From positions 12,076,303-12,140,302 of the forward strand of contig NC_087075.1 of assembly GCF_026151205.1 (NCBI RefSeq): a DNA stretch of 64,000 nucleotides, in the 5' to 3' direction. Positions within the stretch are counted from its first letter, which is position 1. The number at the start of each line of letters is the position of its first letter. This document shows, one piece after another, positions 31,461 through 45,060 of this stretch. This stretch comes from Bolinopsis microptera. Lineage: Eukaryota; Ctenophora; Tentaculata; Lobata; Bolinopsidae. The notes beneath the pieces were generated by a model that saw nothing but the letters and a program-made list of their open reading frames with translations, had not been told where the DNA came from and made no database searches. A program made the position numbers and the translations under genes.

Positions 31461-34400
31461 TTATCTACCCGCAGAGCAGCCCTTGGGCTTTTTTAAAGAA
31501 CTAGTTTCACTTATACTTTCACTGAGTGTCTTATCTGTTTTATCTAACTGAGGCTCATCCGTTTGGATATGAGCAATCGCTTGACTTATCTCACTTTCTA
31601 TTCGAATAAGAGTTGAAATGTTCTGATCGTTAGCCCCGGAATTCAAACTACTGCAACTAATCGTATCGGGTAGATTGTCAGCTTTATAACAGCTACCAAA
31701 GATGTTATCAGCAGGAACATTCGAGGTGATTGGAGTTGTCGGATATTCGACATCTCGAATACCAGCTTTACTTTCAGGTATGGATTTGCTGCAAGCTGAT
31801 GGTTTCCTAGCTCCTCCGCGAGACTCTGTTTTGCTCGTGTCTTCATCTGTAACATTGCTACAATTATTACTTGCTGAGGATGTGGAAATTTTCTTATCGT
31901 TATTTCTAGATGCCCTCCTTGATACAGACTCTAGGATATTCTGAAAACCCTGACTGACGGTGCTGCTCCTGGTGGAGGAACCCTTCCTGCTAATACCACC
32001 GCGTTCAATGACATCACGTAAATTAACACGTGACCACAGACTCATCTTGCCATTGGTCCTAATAGCAGGGACCGACCCCGCTTCCTCTTGGATCGTTTCT
32101 GCTCCTGATGATTCTAAGACCTTCTGTAGACTAACCCGGCCCCAAACTTTCTTGGAACCCAGATCAGCACCTCCTGCACCATCACTAGCAGCAGCAGCAG
32201 CCCTTGTTGTCATAGACCGCTGCAGAGAATCTATAAAGGCTATCTGCACTGAAGATATCCTCGAAGGGAGAACTGACATTTTCTTGGAAATAACTTTCAT
32301 GTTAGTGTCAGCTGCCTCTCTGTAGAGAGTGAAGCAAAGTGCCACCAGAGCCAGGCCAGTGGACGCGAACATGAGGACCCTAACCACCTCCATAGCTTGG
32401 GTGAAATCCATCGACTGAGGAGTCACGTCTCCGAACCCTATAGTCCCGTATGTAATGACAGCAAAGTAGGTGCTATTCATGAACGAAGTGACGCTGTTAG
32501 GGTCTCGAGCGTGCTGTATTGCGAAGAATATGGTGAAATGAAGTAAAAGGAACAGGATAAAAGCTAAAGAAACCATGGCTATTTTAATAAATATTCGCGA
32601 GTTTTTGTTCCCCTGATCAAACGAACAGAACTTGTACAGACGCTTTAAAAGTTTCATCAGCTTGTTGATTCCCTGCATGAAGAACAAGTTGATGACAGCC
32701 AGGTGAGTTGTCATCACAGGTATTCCGATCAAAGCGTAGACAATACAGAACCAACGACCATTGTTATCATGAGGTGCCACCACTCCGTAGCCTGAGGTAG
32801 TCAGGTGGTTTAAGAGTTATCATAAGTAAAAGCAATATTTACCAGCGACTTTACGTTTCAAGAATATTGTAATGAACCGAAGTTTCGGCACGAATCTGCC
32901 TTTGACAAGATAAAACCTTTCAATAATATTGAAGCTGAGCCTAAAGCTAAGTAAGCATCCTTTGTTATTTTCCAGTATATGTACCTATAGTTGAGATGAC
33001 GGTGAAGGAGAAAGCAAAGGCGTTCCAGAAGCCCCAAGCTCCAGGTTGGGACACATCGTGGTCCTTGTTACAGCCGGACGCAATCAACTCCGTCAGTCGT
33101 TCTATCTGGGAATCCGGCATGTTCCTGGGAAAGTGTGTCAGCTTGATTATCTTTCTTTTTTTAATTAATTTTCCTCTCAAACGAGACAAATTTCTTCCTA
33201 ATTTCTACAGCTCTATTAAAAGGCTTGACTGAGGAAAATACGAGTATTATTTGAGAGTTTTCATGATGGTAGAGTTAGCAAAAGGTCATTAAAAATACTG
33301 ATTGAAGTTGAACTGTTCGAAGAATTTGCGTTGATAAACTCACTCAGTGTGCTCCAAGAAATGAATCCTTTGTTTTTTCAAACTTTCCATTTCCTTTTCT
33401 TCGGCATCGCCCTCCAACCACTGAAAATAGATTTCCGCTTTCAATAATCCCATGAAGTTATCCATTCATCCATTGATAGAACCCAACATTTTGAAGACAT
33501 CGAAGGACAGCTTTCATAACTTATAGTGTAGATATAACCTTGCTTTTCTAAAACAAGAGGATTAATTAAAATTGCAGTCATCTCTCACCATAAAGATGTA
33601 GGTTCCGAATGCGATGTGAACGCAAAGTAACAAAGGTAAAACTGCTGCCCTGATCAAGAGTTTCTTTTTGTCCTTAGGGGACGTTTTGCCTTGTACTCCG
33701 TCTGAAAATAAGGACATTATATTATTCGGTAACTTGATAAATGAAAAATATTTTATGATCAAGCTTCAAAACAATGTTCAATTTTGTGATTGAAGTTAGG
33801 TGTTCATAAAATCACGGAAGTTTAGTGTTCCGGCAATAAATATATAGTGGAGCTGCAATTGATATTCTTTCGCAGGTAAGTTTATATTTGATTCGCACCT
33901 TCTAATTGTTGCGCCTCCTTCAATTCCGCCATCATAGCCCTAAAACCAGACATCTTGTTTTGGTTTAAAGAAATGAGTGGGACTCCCTGGTTTTGCGTCG
34001 GAGAAATTTCTACTTCCACTGGTAATTCTTGTAGTTTCAAAGTTAGTGATGGTGGACGGGCTTTTTGCCACAATGCTTTTGATCGGAGATTTCGGACTCT
34101 TACGGTCACTTCCTTAGATTTTGGAGGCTCCTCGTCAAGAAGCTGTAATTCCTCTTCTAATTGACCGTCCAACAAATTTCCAGGTACAGAAATATTGTCC
34201 GACAAAGATATTTTATTATTTGATTGGAAGAAATCATCTTTAATCAAAGCTTCAGATTCATCTGATTTAGAGAAATGGTTATCTGTAACCTGGTTGTTTT
34301 GATCGACTTGGTAAGTACATTCGGCCGGTGATGAGGGAGACGACGAGGACTCTGTCCCACTAGAACTACTCAAATTATCCGTCATAAGATAGCTTTCATC

Positions 34401-34892
34401 ACCATGATGTGATGTATTCTTTCCGTTTGAATATTGGTACAAATCTTCTGAAGTTTTATTCTCATTGTCATTGTCAAGGAAATCATTGACTTTTTCTTTT
34501 TCTAAGTGGTTATCGGTGCTTATAATTCCTGATCTCATGTGACATTGGTAATACGAAATAACGTCCCCTATGTGATCAAGGAGCAGTGAGTCTCGCTCGT
34601 CCATTAAAATGTCCATTGAACCGCGACGGCTATTAATATTTCCTTGTGTTTGACATTTATGAGAATGTAAACCTCCATCTGAAAAGTGAGTGGATTGGTC
34701 TGGTTGAATGGCTTCAATGACAGTAATTTGGGAGTCGTGTGGGGAGGAAGTGCTCGGAGATACCGAGCTGTGCTCAAACAAGTTCTCTTCACCATAAGTT
34801 CTAGAACTATTCCGGGCAACATTAGAGCTATTTAGGTACGCAGAGAAGCTGGCTCCACCATTGTTTAACGTGGGGTTTTTGGACGGCTCCAT
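31461..34892 (-). CDS. two-pore-domain K+ channel (K2P), 5 exons, 884 aa
   Basis: Minus-strand exons with matching phases: 34892-33899, 33701-33589, 33420-33344, 33124-32985 and 32791-31461 (stop), totalling 2655 nt. TM1 is at about 346-369 (CVHIAFGTYIFM, then WLEGDAEEKE as in K2P cap helices). Pore 1 has TIGYG at 440-444, split by an intron inside the filter Gly codon. TM2 is near 454-480 and TM3 near 505-533. Pore 2 has TIGFG at 558-562 followed by DVTP, and TM4 spans about 570-605. The channel sets background K+ conductance at the plasma membrane and should dimerise. The 331-residue cytosolic N-tail (one exon; Ser/Asp/Glu-rich) and the roughly 280-residue Ser-rich C-tail are far longer than in most K2P channels and are likely phosphoregulated. 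The N-terminal exon donor (GTGCGA) is non-consensus, so its join is the weakest. A downstream AATAAA lies near 31419. Confidence 0.87.
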
Positions 34893-37800
34893 CTTCTTCA
34901 GATCAGAAAGCTCTCACCCTCCATCTGATCCGAGTACAGCTAACGGATGATGAATGTTATCAACTGATTTACGGACAACGTCAATGCAATTATACAACGG
35001 TTAAATGTTTATGAAATCTTAGCAACTGTAACCTAGCAACTGTCGAAATTCCGCGAACTGTCATGGTTCTACAGAAGTTTATTTAAGTAATTAGTTAATG
35101 TAATTAATTATATAAGTTTCGGTTTGTATTAGCCTTGTTTGAATAAGACCTTTTCCTGGTACAGGTAATAGTAATACAATAGCTACAAACGTTCGTTTTT
35201 CCACAGAAATACAGGGTGTTATCTTCTTTCAATGGTATAATCTCATTAAAAGTTCAAAATATCCTGGGGCCGGCCATGGCCTATTCCGTTATAACAGGCA
35301 TGTACCGACACACCGGACAATGGATATGTTAATTTTGTTAATACTGTTATGTTATATGACATTTCCATGTAAATTCTTAATTTTTTCCAGAATAGGAACA
35401 CTTTTCAAAACCGAAATCGAAAGCCAGAATTGTAGAGCATAAACCGAAAGTGCAATAAACTGAAAAATAAATTTGGCCCATTCCTTAGTCGCATAAATAG
35501 TAAAATTAAAAACTAAAATGATATTAATCCTACATATATGATATAGATAGGATCATTTTATACATAAAATAATCTATAAACTAAAATGATGCAATATGCA
35601 TATGTGAGCTAAATCTACTGATTTCAGTTGCTATACAGCTGAAATTAAGATCATTTCCGTATTAAATTTTAGCGCTGTCGCTATTTCTCCAACAGCTTAG
35701 GTCGATCACTATCTTTAATTTCATACATAGATTAATGTAACTTATATTACTGTTGCGCAACTGCAGAGTTGCATTGTAATATACAATGCAACTTGTAAGT
35801 CAAAGGACGATACATCGAATAATGAAAACTAATATTTGAGAAGAGAGCATGAAAGGCGAAATTAATCTGACAGCTAATGCCTAAAAATCTTTTTTTCATA
35901 AGAAGTGTCCTTTTATATAATTAATAAGATAATATGATTGTGCGACTCTTTAGTGTTTACTCAGCTAACTATTTTACTCGAAAAAATTGTTAAAAGATGA
36001 GAATAGAGGGTTGTTTTCTAATTGCTAATGGACCATCAACATCCAGGCCCAGGGGTAAGGTTAATAGGGTTAAATTAAAATTAACAAAATCATTGACAAA
36101 AGATTATCATACTGTTTCTCTGAAGTTTAAGAAATTAATACAACAAGAATTTAGTACGAAAGAGAGACAGTATAATATAGAAACATAACTTGTACGAAAT
36201 GGTATCTAACGCAGTGTGCCATGGCCTTGTAGGTTCCAAAGTAGCGGAAGTTACCGCTTGATAAGAGAATAATTATACAGTAAGCGGTAATGTTATCTGT
36301 AAATAAGCGCAAGGTTATAACATTATACCTTGATGATATAATACCTTGGGCTTCTTACTAAACTTTGAGTACTCTTGGATAAAAGGGATACATATTATAA
36401 AGCGCATCAGTCATCATGTTTATTCAGCAAACTTGAAGCTGCATAAACGGTCCACCAACTTATTGCTGAATATTGGTTACTTTTACTTGTGGATCAACGG
36501 TGATAATGACTGACCCGTGGTGTTCTACAGTGTAATAATATAATGATTAGTGAGATCATGAATAATAATATGGATTATTAAGTAGCCACCCCAGTGTGAC
36601 GAGTATAATGATATGGTTTGATGTAGAGTACCGCATATTATTTGCTCAAGCTTGCGTTGCACTTGCATACAAAATGGAAAGACTCCAAGGGAATTGGATT
36701 GGAATTTGAAGAAATCGAGAATATCTTGAATATTTAAAATCACAAAGTAATAATCTTATTCATGTTTACCAACTCGAATAAATAAAAAGTGATCTACTCA
36801 TTCACAGAGTTGTGATGATTAAAAGACAAGGAAATGTTTTATAAGATAAAATTTCGAAATTGTAAAAACCTTTCAATCCATCATGATCAACATATGAATT
36901 TCGGAATTGATCAAAGCCATTGAATTTGATACTTAAGTTTCCAGTAACGCTTAACAGAGTGGCAGTGATAATGAAGCGGTTGCTTGCTTTTATTGACCAT
37001 TTAATTGCATAATGATTTCTGAAGGCCATGACTAAATAGCAAAATCACGCGACCGCTAGTCATCCTCGGTGTCATTTGAACGGTCATTTAAGTCGTTTCT
37101 ATATCGTTTCCAGTTCTTTTGAAAAAATAAAAAACCGCCAAAAGACGGACCGCTTCACCTTATCTTTGGCATGATTATAGTGGTTTCAGTAAATCATAAC
37201 CATGAAAGAAAACATCTTAAGTACTAAATAGAGAAAATGGTGAGAAATAGGGAGCCTTGAAAGCATCATGCAGGGACAGGATGATTGAGATAATGACTGT
37301 AAGCGACAAATCTAACATTTCATTTGGTGTGTACTGTGTTTTACGGGAACAAGAATCAATAAGAGCAATCGTTTGGCACTGTAAAGCGATTGTTTCACTT
37401 TTAATGATGTGCAACAGCTGAGAACACTTTAATAAATAAATTAAATAACCGCACCAAAGCCAACAGACTCAAATCTATTGACGATCTAAAAAATGTTTAG
37501 ATAAGTACAGTACTGCAGGCCATTATGATGCATGTCGTGATTATGTTAAATCCCGGCTTTAATTTTTACTTATCTTGGGTGAATGTTAGTTAGGTTAGAT
37601 GTCTCTAAGCAGGACTGATGGTCCGTTGTGTGGAATGATTTCTTTAACTATCCGGTATCCAGCCAGCTTTTGTCCTAGGCAAAGAACTCTGGAAACAACT
37701 ACAGTGCAAGAAGATAAATAGCATTAGCTGTGAACGAGAAGGAGAGTCTATTGAAAACATTAATAAAACAATTATTTATTTTGATAAAACAATTATTTAA

Positions 37801-40400
37801 TAATAAAGTGACACTACTTAATGAACCCAGAAGTGGTTAATAACAGTAACACTGAATAAGCTGATAAGGACTTTGCAATGATTTAGTACTAATCAGCAAA
37901 ACGGAAAAAGTTGAACGTATAAAGTTATTGTTGGTCCAGTTTACTTAAATTTTTATCAAACTAACTTTTACATGACATCATACTTAATGAGTAACATTGA
38001 TTGACGAGACTAACTAAGATTAAGATGAATAACTAAAGGGTTTCCTTTCATTTAAACGTGGCACGTGCAGTGGCGTAACGTTGTATTTTGGCTCTCTCCC
38101 CCCCCCCCCCCCCCCGTTGTGTTTAAAGACAGTTTACTCTAGATTCTAGAGTCTAGATTCTAGACGGGTGCAGTGTGAGAAGATCCGTTAACTCGTTAAC
38201 TCATTAGCACGTTTCCTGTGTGTTTTGCCAATGTTCTACTGAAATCTGTTCCAAAACAGAAAGGGTTGCAGATGATCTGTAGAATGAAGATGTGTGCCAA
38301 CACTTACAATCAGTCGTTAAGCAGTAAAAATGTCAAAATATCTGTTATAGATCAGTGTCTATGATTCACAGGTCATCTTCGTCAAATTGGTTATTGTGCA
38401 TTAAATATTCCATGCTTAAAGTTAAAGCAGCAGTTATACCCGCTTTTTGAAGAAAAAAAAGATGTAGAGGTAGATGGTAACTCCGAATATAAAGTGAACG
38501 AGGAAGCCGAAGATCAAGAAAGTGATCATGCCATTATCATGTGATGCTTAGAATATTTAAATTTTATAATAACTTGTTTTTCATTGATCCAATGGTATAG
38601 TTTAATCTGGTGATAGAAATTAAAAATTACTGAAATTAAAAAGTTGTCATACCGTAGACATGATCTGAGTTCGCAGTGGAATAATTTTGGAAAAAATTCA
38701 ACGGACTTTAACTTGTACGGACCTTAAACGGACGCACTTTATTTGAACGGACAATAAGATGAACGCTTATAGGACCTCCAGCGTTCAATTAATGTCCACT
38801 CAAATAAGTTCCGATAAGGTAATATAAGTATGTATATATTATATGCCTCGAACTTAGCTGAATAAAACTATAACATTTGAACTCCAGAGCAGTTCAAACA
38901 TTTTTGAGACTATTTGTTTAATTTATTTTTTTATTATTGATATTTTGCCACCATGAAGCATGAAGCATAAAAATATCGAATTCCGGTGATCCGCGGCCGT
39001 ATTTGCAACAATTTCTTAGTTCATCATAATTTTCAAAGTTAAACGTTTTACTTTTATGTTGGTGATTTTCTTTACCCTATCCGCTACTATACCATTTTAT
39101 TTTTTAAGCTTAAAACGTGAGCGCTAACGATGAAAGGATCATTTCGCACATAACATAGATTCAATCGCTCACACTTTTACAGATCAATTACTTCGCCGCC
39201 TATGAAATTTTAGCCGATCATAATTTTTACCGATAAAATATTTTTCAGCTACCAGATAAAATTAAATTAACGTCAAAGAGAAATCATTAACAAGAATTGC
39301 GCCCGTTGTTTTGTTTTGGCGGACGCTAGATTTCCATTTCACATTTACTATAAATTTAAGTATAAGCTCCAATCAGCTCACTTCAATCTTCATGATAATA
39401 ATATTGATAAATTATGCATCAAATACGGGAAACACTTGAAATTCAGTTCAATTGCCGTAGAACTTAACTTGTATCTGTAATTCAAGAAATTATCAGCAAA
39501 GGTATACTATACTCGTGTACACATCAATATACTATGCGTGCCACGTACAAATTGGGCGTATTACCTAATAGTAATATTATACATTACATGCATCATATAC
39601 ATTAAAACACAGTCGCGCCGCGCATTCATAGATCACAGGCTATCTATACATCACATCTCCGCAAGCAATCCTCGCGCGCGCGCAACTTTTTCGTTTCATG
39701 GTAACGGACGGAATGACATCATATTCAGACCCGCCTACTGCTATCTCCAAAATCCACGTTTTTCTGCAAAAACCTCCATTCGTAACCTTTCACTATTGCC
39801 TTTTTTCAAAAGGGTGAAAAGGAAAAAATTATTCATATTTTTGCTATCAAATAACAATAATGAAACAATAATAAGACGAATTAACCAATGTCAACTGTCA
39901 AGATGTTACAATTAAAAACGGGACTATCTAAAGCTCATAAAAATGGCCGACCAACCTTCTATGACTAATGTCATATTTTCGCCTATCGCTATACTATCAG
40001 TATCAGTCGCCCAAAATTTTCCCATTCACTATTAAGTTATTAAATCAACATGCTCAACTCAATAACTGCAATTCAACTTGAAATTTATGGTCTTTGATGT
40101 TTTCGACATGTTTTCGACATTTGATCTGATTGAAATGTGGTTTTATGAAGATGAACAGACAAATATTATACATTAATTATTAGGGAGATATTGATCATGG
40201 TTTTAAACAATCCTATTGAAAATTAGCCCAAGAATACAGTGGTACTTGTAGCTAAAAATTAACACAAGTATGGCAACGGACAAAGTCACTGAATTATCCC
40301 TAGGCCAGTGGCCATATATATTAATATTTATTAACTCATTATTGGAATAAGATTTGATAATGACCTGAAATTACCCCGGATATGCGCATAATGGCAGGAC
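34893..40400. other. 5.5-kb intergenic stretch without a confident gene
   Basis: No protein family was recognised in any open frame, including the 125-codon frame at 39538-39915. Noted inside: a hairpin at 35767-35793 (arms AGTTGCATTGTA / TACAATGCAACT), a run of about 16 C residues at 38100-38115, a short direct repeat of TCTAGATTCTAGA units near 38140-38163, and a single-membrane-helix-like minus-strand frame at 38435-38530. Confidence 0.45.
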
Positions 40401-40404
40401 TAAT

Positions 40405-40455
40405 ACGCGCACGTGCAATAAAGTAGCGCACGTGCAATAGAGTAGCGCACGTGTG
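40405..40455. promoter_or_regulatory. three CACGTG E-boxes at exact 19-bp spacing
   Basis: CACGTG occurs at 40410, 40429 and 40448 inside a 19-bp tandem unit (GCGCACGTGCAATAAAGTA type). CACGTG is the classical bHLH (Myc/Max, USF, CLOCK-type) site. Regular clustering could be functional or simply the result of unit duplication. No adjacent gene start was identified. Confidence 0.4.
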
Positions 40456-41159
40456 CACACTGTTCCTACTTATTGGATCTACTTGGGAGTGTCTGCTATA
40501 GCTCTAACTTTAATTGGCTAATCATAAATTTCTAGATAAAACATTAACTAATCACGATCGTGTCTAAAACTATCAACAGATCATGCTGCAAATACCATGG
40601 TAAAATGATCAGCACATATTAAATACTGCTCACTCTGCAGCAGCAGTCCTAACATCATAACAATTTAAACGACACACTGTTTCTGCACAGAGTAATAAGG
40701 TAATGTCTCTGATCCTGTGGCGCGGCTGGGATACAATTATCCGTACTTGCAGGAGGAAATGTCTCCCTCAGTGTTATGGCAACAGACCACTACCGGTCAG
40801 AAGGCCATTACTCAATTACTGGTTTCAGTAGTACCAGTGGGGTACCAACCAATACGAGACGTGGTTTCGTCCAAATATTCAGTCTCCCCTGTACGATAAG
40901 AAAATAGAGCTAAACGGCTATTTCAGCAGTCATCGCGTCAATGTGTTCAACTTAGAAGTAACTTCATGATCAGTAATAACGACTATTGACTAGTATTGAC
41001 TATGACAATCCTCCTAATATTAATCAGGTACCGACGGAAGGTCCAGCAGGTCCGTGGCCACGTACATGATATCATTTGAAATACTTATAGTCAGATGAGG
41101 AGGAGGACGGACGGTTAATAAATTGGATAATTACGTAACAGGTCCGTAGGGAGGCAGAC

Positions 41160-41630
41160 GGATATGGGCGAATATTTAGCAAGCTTCCTGTCTAGTCAGC
41201 TTGATTCACAATTTACAGAGGCAAACGATCGAAGCAAGTATTTTATTGTTGGACCTTCAAAATTCCATTGTTTAAAAGTTCAATTAAACTTAAATGCAGA
41301 ACCCACCTCCAATCCAATGCCAGTTGATTCAGAGTTTAAGTACTCGGTTGTGCAATTCAAGATCCCATCGGAGTGGTAAATTAAAAAGGGCAAGTCTGTC
41401 AAACAAAAGGTTTACACGGTTTTAATTGTGCACGATTTTAATGCTTAATATTAATAATATAACAAGGAGACAGACGGGCATGGACATGGATTAGCAGGCA
41501 AACGATCGAAGCAAGTATTTATAGTTGGACCTTCAAAATTTCATTGTTCAAAAGTTCAATTAAGCTTAAAGTTAAATATAGAATCCACCGCCAATGCCAC
41601 TTGATCCAGATTTAATTGTGCACTATATTT
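41160..41630. repeat. degenerate direct duplication
   Basis: Segments 41218-41350 and 41494-41620 share CAAACGATCGAAGCAAGTAT, TTGGACCTTCAAAATT and AAAAGTTCAATTAA in the same order, about 277 bp apart. The 71-codon plus-strand frame in the first copy is interrupted in the second and is probably not a gene. Confidence 0.8.
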
Positions 41631-41695
41631 TTAGGGTACACATCTATATAACAACAATTTTTATCAAAACAGGCAATCAAACAGACAATTATGAG

Positions 41696-42134
41696 CTAAC
41701 CTGGAGTAGGAACCTCCTTCACGGTGGCTTTCTCCGGGGAGGGTATCTCTGTCACCGTGGCTTTCTCTACCTTAATCTCTGAAATATTATCTCTTTCCAT
41801 CATGCTTATCTTCTTTCTGTACTGATTTGAGGTAGCTCCGGTACCACTGCTTCTCTTAAGTTGCTGGTTAGTCCACACAAGTGTTTCTGGCCGTTTGGTG
41901 AATGTGACGTCACTGTTTTTGACGATATCTCCATTTGATGTCCCAGGTGAAGATAGGGTGGTGATTACTGGTCGGTGGCTGGATATTGAAACTGTCTCGC
42001 ACATAACAGGGCCGGTGTCATTACATTCAATCAGATGATGTTTGTTGTTTTCTGGTACTGTGGGGTATTCTGTATCTTCTATCACTCTGGTAAGAGGTTC
42101 AGGTTCCATTGCTTTATATCTGCAGATTGCTGAT
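41696..42134 (-). CDS. possible small gene or 5' coding exon of unknown function
   Basis: A strong acceptor (TTCATTTCAG at about 42135-42144) opens an exon whose first ATG (near 42108) starts a frame of about 136 codons: MEPEPLTRVIEDTEYPTVP, a hydrophilic Ser/Thr-rich middle, and a C-terminal near-repeat EKATVTEIPSP / EKATVKEVPTP. Upstream, a consensus donor (CAG/GTAAGT at about 42268) would give a non-coding first exon. The frame ends in TAG directly after CCAGGT, and that same spot is a usable donor (G/GTTAGC), so the gene may continue. No domain recognised. The protein would be cytosolic and disordered. Codon use looks plausible, but this could still be chance. Confidence 0.4.
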
Positions 42135-42399
42135 CTGAAATGAATTAATAGTGATAGAAACTGCACAAAATATAAAATCAATGCAACCATTCAGTTCAAC
42201 TTTAAACGAATGTCAGATCAAATTCCGAAGATGTAAAATCGTCCATTTCATAAGTTTTGGGTACTTACCTGTTTATAAAAAAACAAAGCGAGGTCGAGTC
42301 TGCAACAGTATAAGTTTAAACTTATGTCGGAATGTCTCCGTGATAAAATTCTACAACAACCATGCAACCTCAAAGCGAAAGTTACTGTGAACCCTGCAG

Positions 42400-43267
42400 T
42401 ACGCCCATAAATTTAAATTCTTAAGTCAAGCAAATATTTGTGATTGAAGTAAACCGACGGATAAGGCGCGATTTGAAAACTGTCAACAGGTAACTTACAG
42501 AGTTATACAACAATTTCATTACGCTGATCACTCTCGTTTAAATTCTTCCAACTCCAAATTAAGTTTCAGGAGAGTGGCAATTAAACTGGTTAACTCAAAA
42601 TAAAGAGCTAAAATCTAAAAATCGCCTCATTTGAGAATTGAGAATTAGGTAGTAATTACAATATTACGCTTTTGTAATTGTACGTGATGGATATAACGGC
42701 GATTAAAATAGAGTAGCTGTAACCAGTGGAGCCATGGTTCATATCTACATTGGCAAGAATGGTTTAGGCAGAAGCGATTAATTTATCCGGAAATTTAATT
42801 TTTCGGCCTTCCTGCATTCTCGTGACTCATTAATTTCATTTTCGTTCAGATTTAATTCCATGCTTTAATGCTGAATATGAGTCACGTTAACAAATTTGGC
42901 TCAAATAATATGTACATGCTATGATGTTGTTATATGGACACGTTCATTTGAGTTTGAGGATATTGGTAAACAAAAATAATAGCGTTTTCGACGATAGTGG
43001 CTTAATTTTGACATCTATTAACCTAGCATGTTCAGAAGTTCTGAACATAAGCCACGTAACCCATACTCCCATATGCTCCGCTCAAAAAGAAAATCTATTG
43101 TTGTTAGGCACTATAATGGTTCAAATGTCACATTTTGTGTGACTTAGTTAACTGCAGATGTCTAATTATCATTCCTTGGTCTGAAATATAGTAAGTTAGG
43201 TCAATCTTACAATTATGATACAACATTGGTTAATGGGCACGGATCGAACGGTTACAAGGCAATATTT
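42400..43267. other. intergenic, nothing recognised
   Basis: AT-rich sequence with only short open frames of no recognisable family. Confidence 0.4.
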
Positions 43268-45060
43268 GGGTAACTTTGTCACACTCATGATACCATACCT
43301 CCATTCTAATGTGAGGTGTCCTAAAAACCCTTTCAACTCATTATTTGATGGTTGCTCTACCAATCATAGCCCTAAAATATATCGTTTTGAATAGTTAGCT
43401 AATACAGGCACTTGGTTATTGGGAAATGAGGTTAATTCTGTCACAATATATGAAAATTTAAATTTTGGGCGAATTATTTATATTTGATTTTGGTTTGAAA
43501 GGCGGGAAAACTTTATATGATGACAATGTAGTTGATGCAAGTTAAGATCAGTTGATGTTTACATTGTCACAAAAAAATTAAACGAAATCGTAAATAGGTT
43601 AAAAACAATGATTATAGAATGAAATAGTCTCTTATAATAACTCTTATAATAACTGATGTGACAAAGTGAACATGTCTTGCCCCTATTTTGAAGATCTATA
43701 TTCTATACCTCTATTAGAATTCAACATTCTTAAGTTTAACAATTTTAGGTTAAATTTGTCAAAGTCACTAAAAATGTGACAAAATTAACTTTCCCTGCCC
43801 CAACAATATCAAGATAGTGTGTTAAAATTGGCATACTAGAATGCTTTATTGCCTATATAAATCAATCCAAACTACAAAATATATGTTAATGTGACGACGA
43901 TTACCTAACTCTTATAATAACTGATGTGACAAAGTAAACATGTCTTGCCCCTATTTTGAAGATCTATAACTCTATTAGAATTCAACATTCTTTCAGAAAC
44001 GATTGGAAGAATATTGTCCAGAACATCAGAGCTCAATTTTAACAATTTTAGATTAATTTGTCAATGACACTGAAAATGTGACAAAATTAACTTTCCCTGC
44101 CCCAACAATATCAAGATAGTGCACGTTAAAATTGGCATAGGGTGCTTTATTACAGGTATATTAATCGATCCAAACTGCGAAAAATATCTTTTAATCTGAT
44201 GACGATTACCTAACTCTTATAATAACTGATGTGACAAAGTAAACATGTCTTGCCCCTATTTTGAAGAACTATACCTCTATTAGAATACTATGAAACTTAA
44301 TCATCAAAAAATTTTCGATAAACTAGTTATTTTGCCAGCAAGGTAGGAGGTAAGGAGCTAACAGAGTTATAATAATTTTTTTGTGACGAAATTATCCTAT
44401 TTTTGACCATGTTGTGGTAGTTTAATTGTGACACTGTTAACATATTACCACCTGATAATTATTCATGTGACTGGTGCATGGTACTAGCAGTGTTGTTTGA
44501 TCCATAGTACGTAATATAAGGGGTTTAAGCTGGTATATCATTATTTGTTCAATTTCACACATGTTCAGATATCATCAAGATTATGTGACAAAGTAAACTT
44601 GGTTGTGCCTTCTGTGTTTTAATTCCTTACGACTATATGATATAATAACAATTCCCAGCACTTTCAGGCCATCAAATAAACCTACACTACTCAGCATTGC
44701 TTATCAGGGTGCCCTAAACAATAAACATTCATCACATATTTTCTTTAATGTGTGACAGAGTAAACCTGAGTGCACCATCTAACGAAAAAAGTCGACAAAT
44801 ATGTAGGTAATGGTCATATGTACCCATCCAATCAACTGGACACTCAAAAATTTGGTCAAAAACGGCAGCAAGGGGTCCATATTTACTCCGTCACATGTTT
44901 ATAGTGTGACAATGTAACCATTTCCGTGCCGGCCGTATTTAAGCGATATCTTATCACCTGATTAAGATATCGTTATGTGACAAAGTTAGCCTAGAGGATG
45001 ATACGATTATCCTAACCATCAAGGGTTTATGTAATTTCATAGTGTGACAAATTCAACTAC
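43268..45060. repeat. degenerate repeat field built on TGTGACAAAGT
   Basis: It begins with the dispersed repeat also found at 25872, which carries the complement ACTTTGTCACA at 43273. Exact forward TGTGACAAAGT follows at 43657, 43925, 44230, 44584 and 44976, with variants at about 44752, 44906 and 45041. The first three are in clear homologous units of 268 and 305 bp starting ACTCTTATAATAACTGATG at 43640, 43908 and 44213 (the last truncated near 44290). Beyond that only the core is conserved. Confidence 0.8.

Noticed and set aside
39538-39915. 125-codon plus-strand frame
   Set aside because: It starts hydrophobic but has no recognisable domain, no splice context and biased low-complexity composition. 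Chance frame is more likely.
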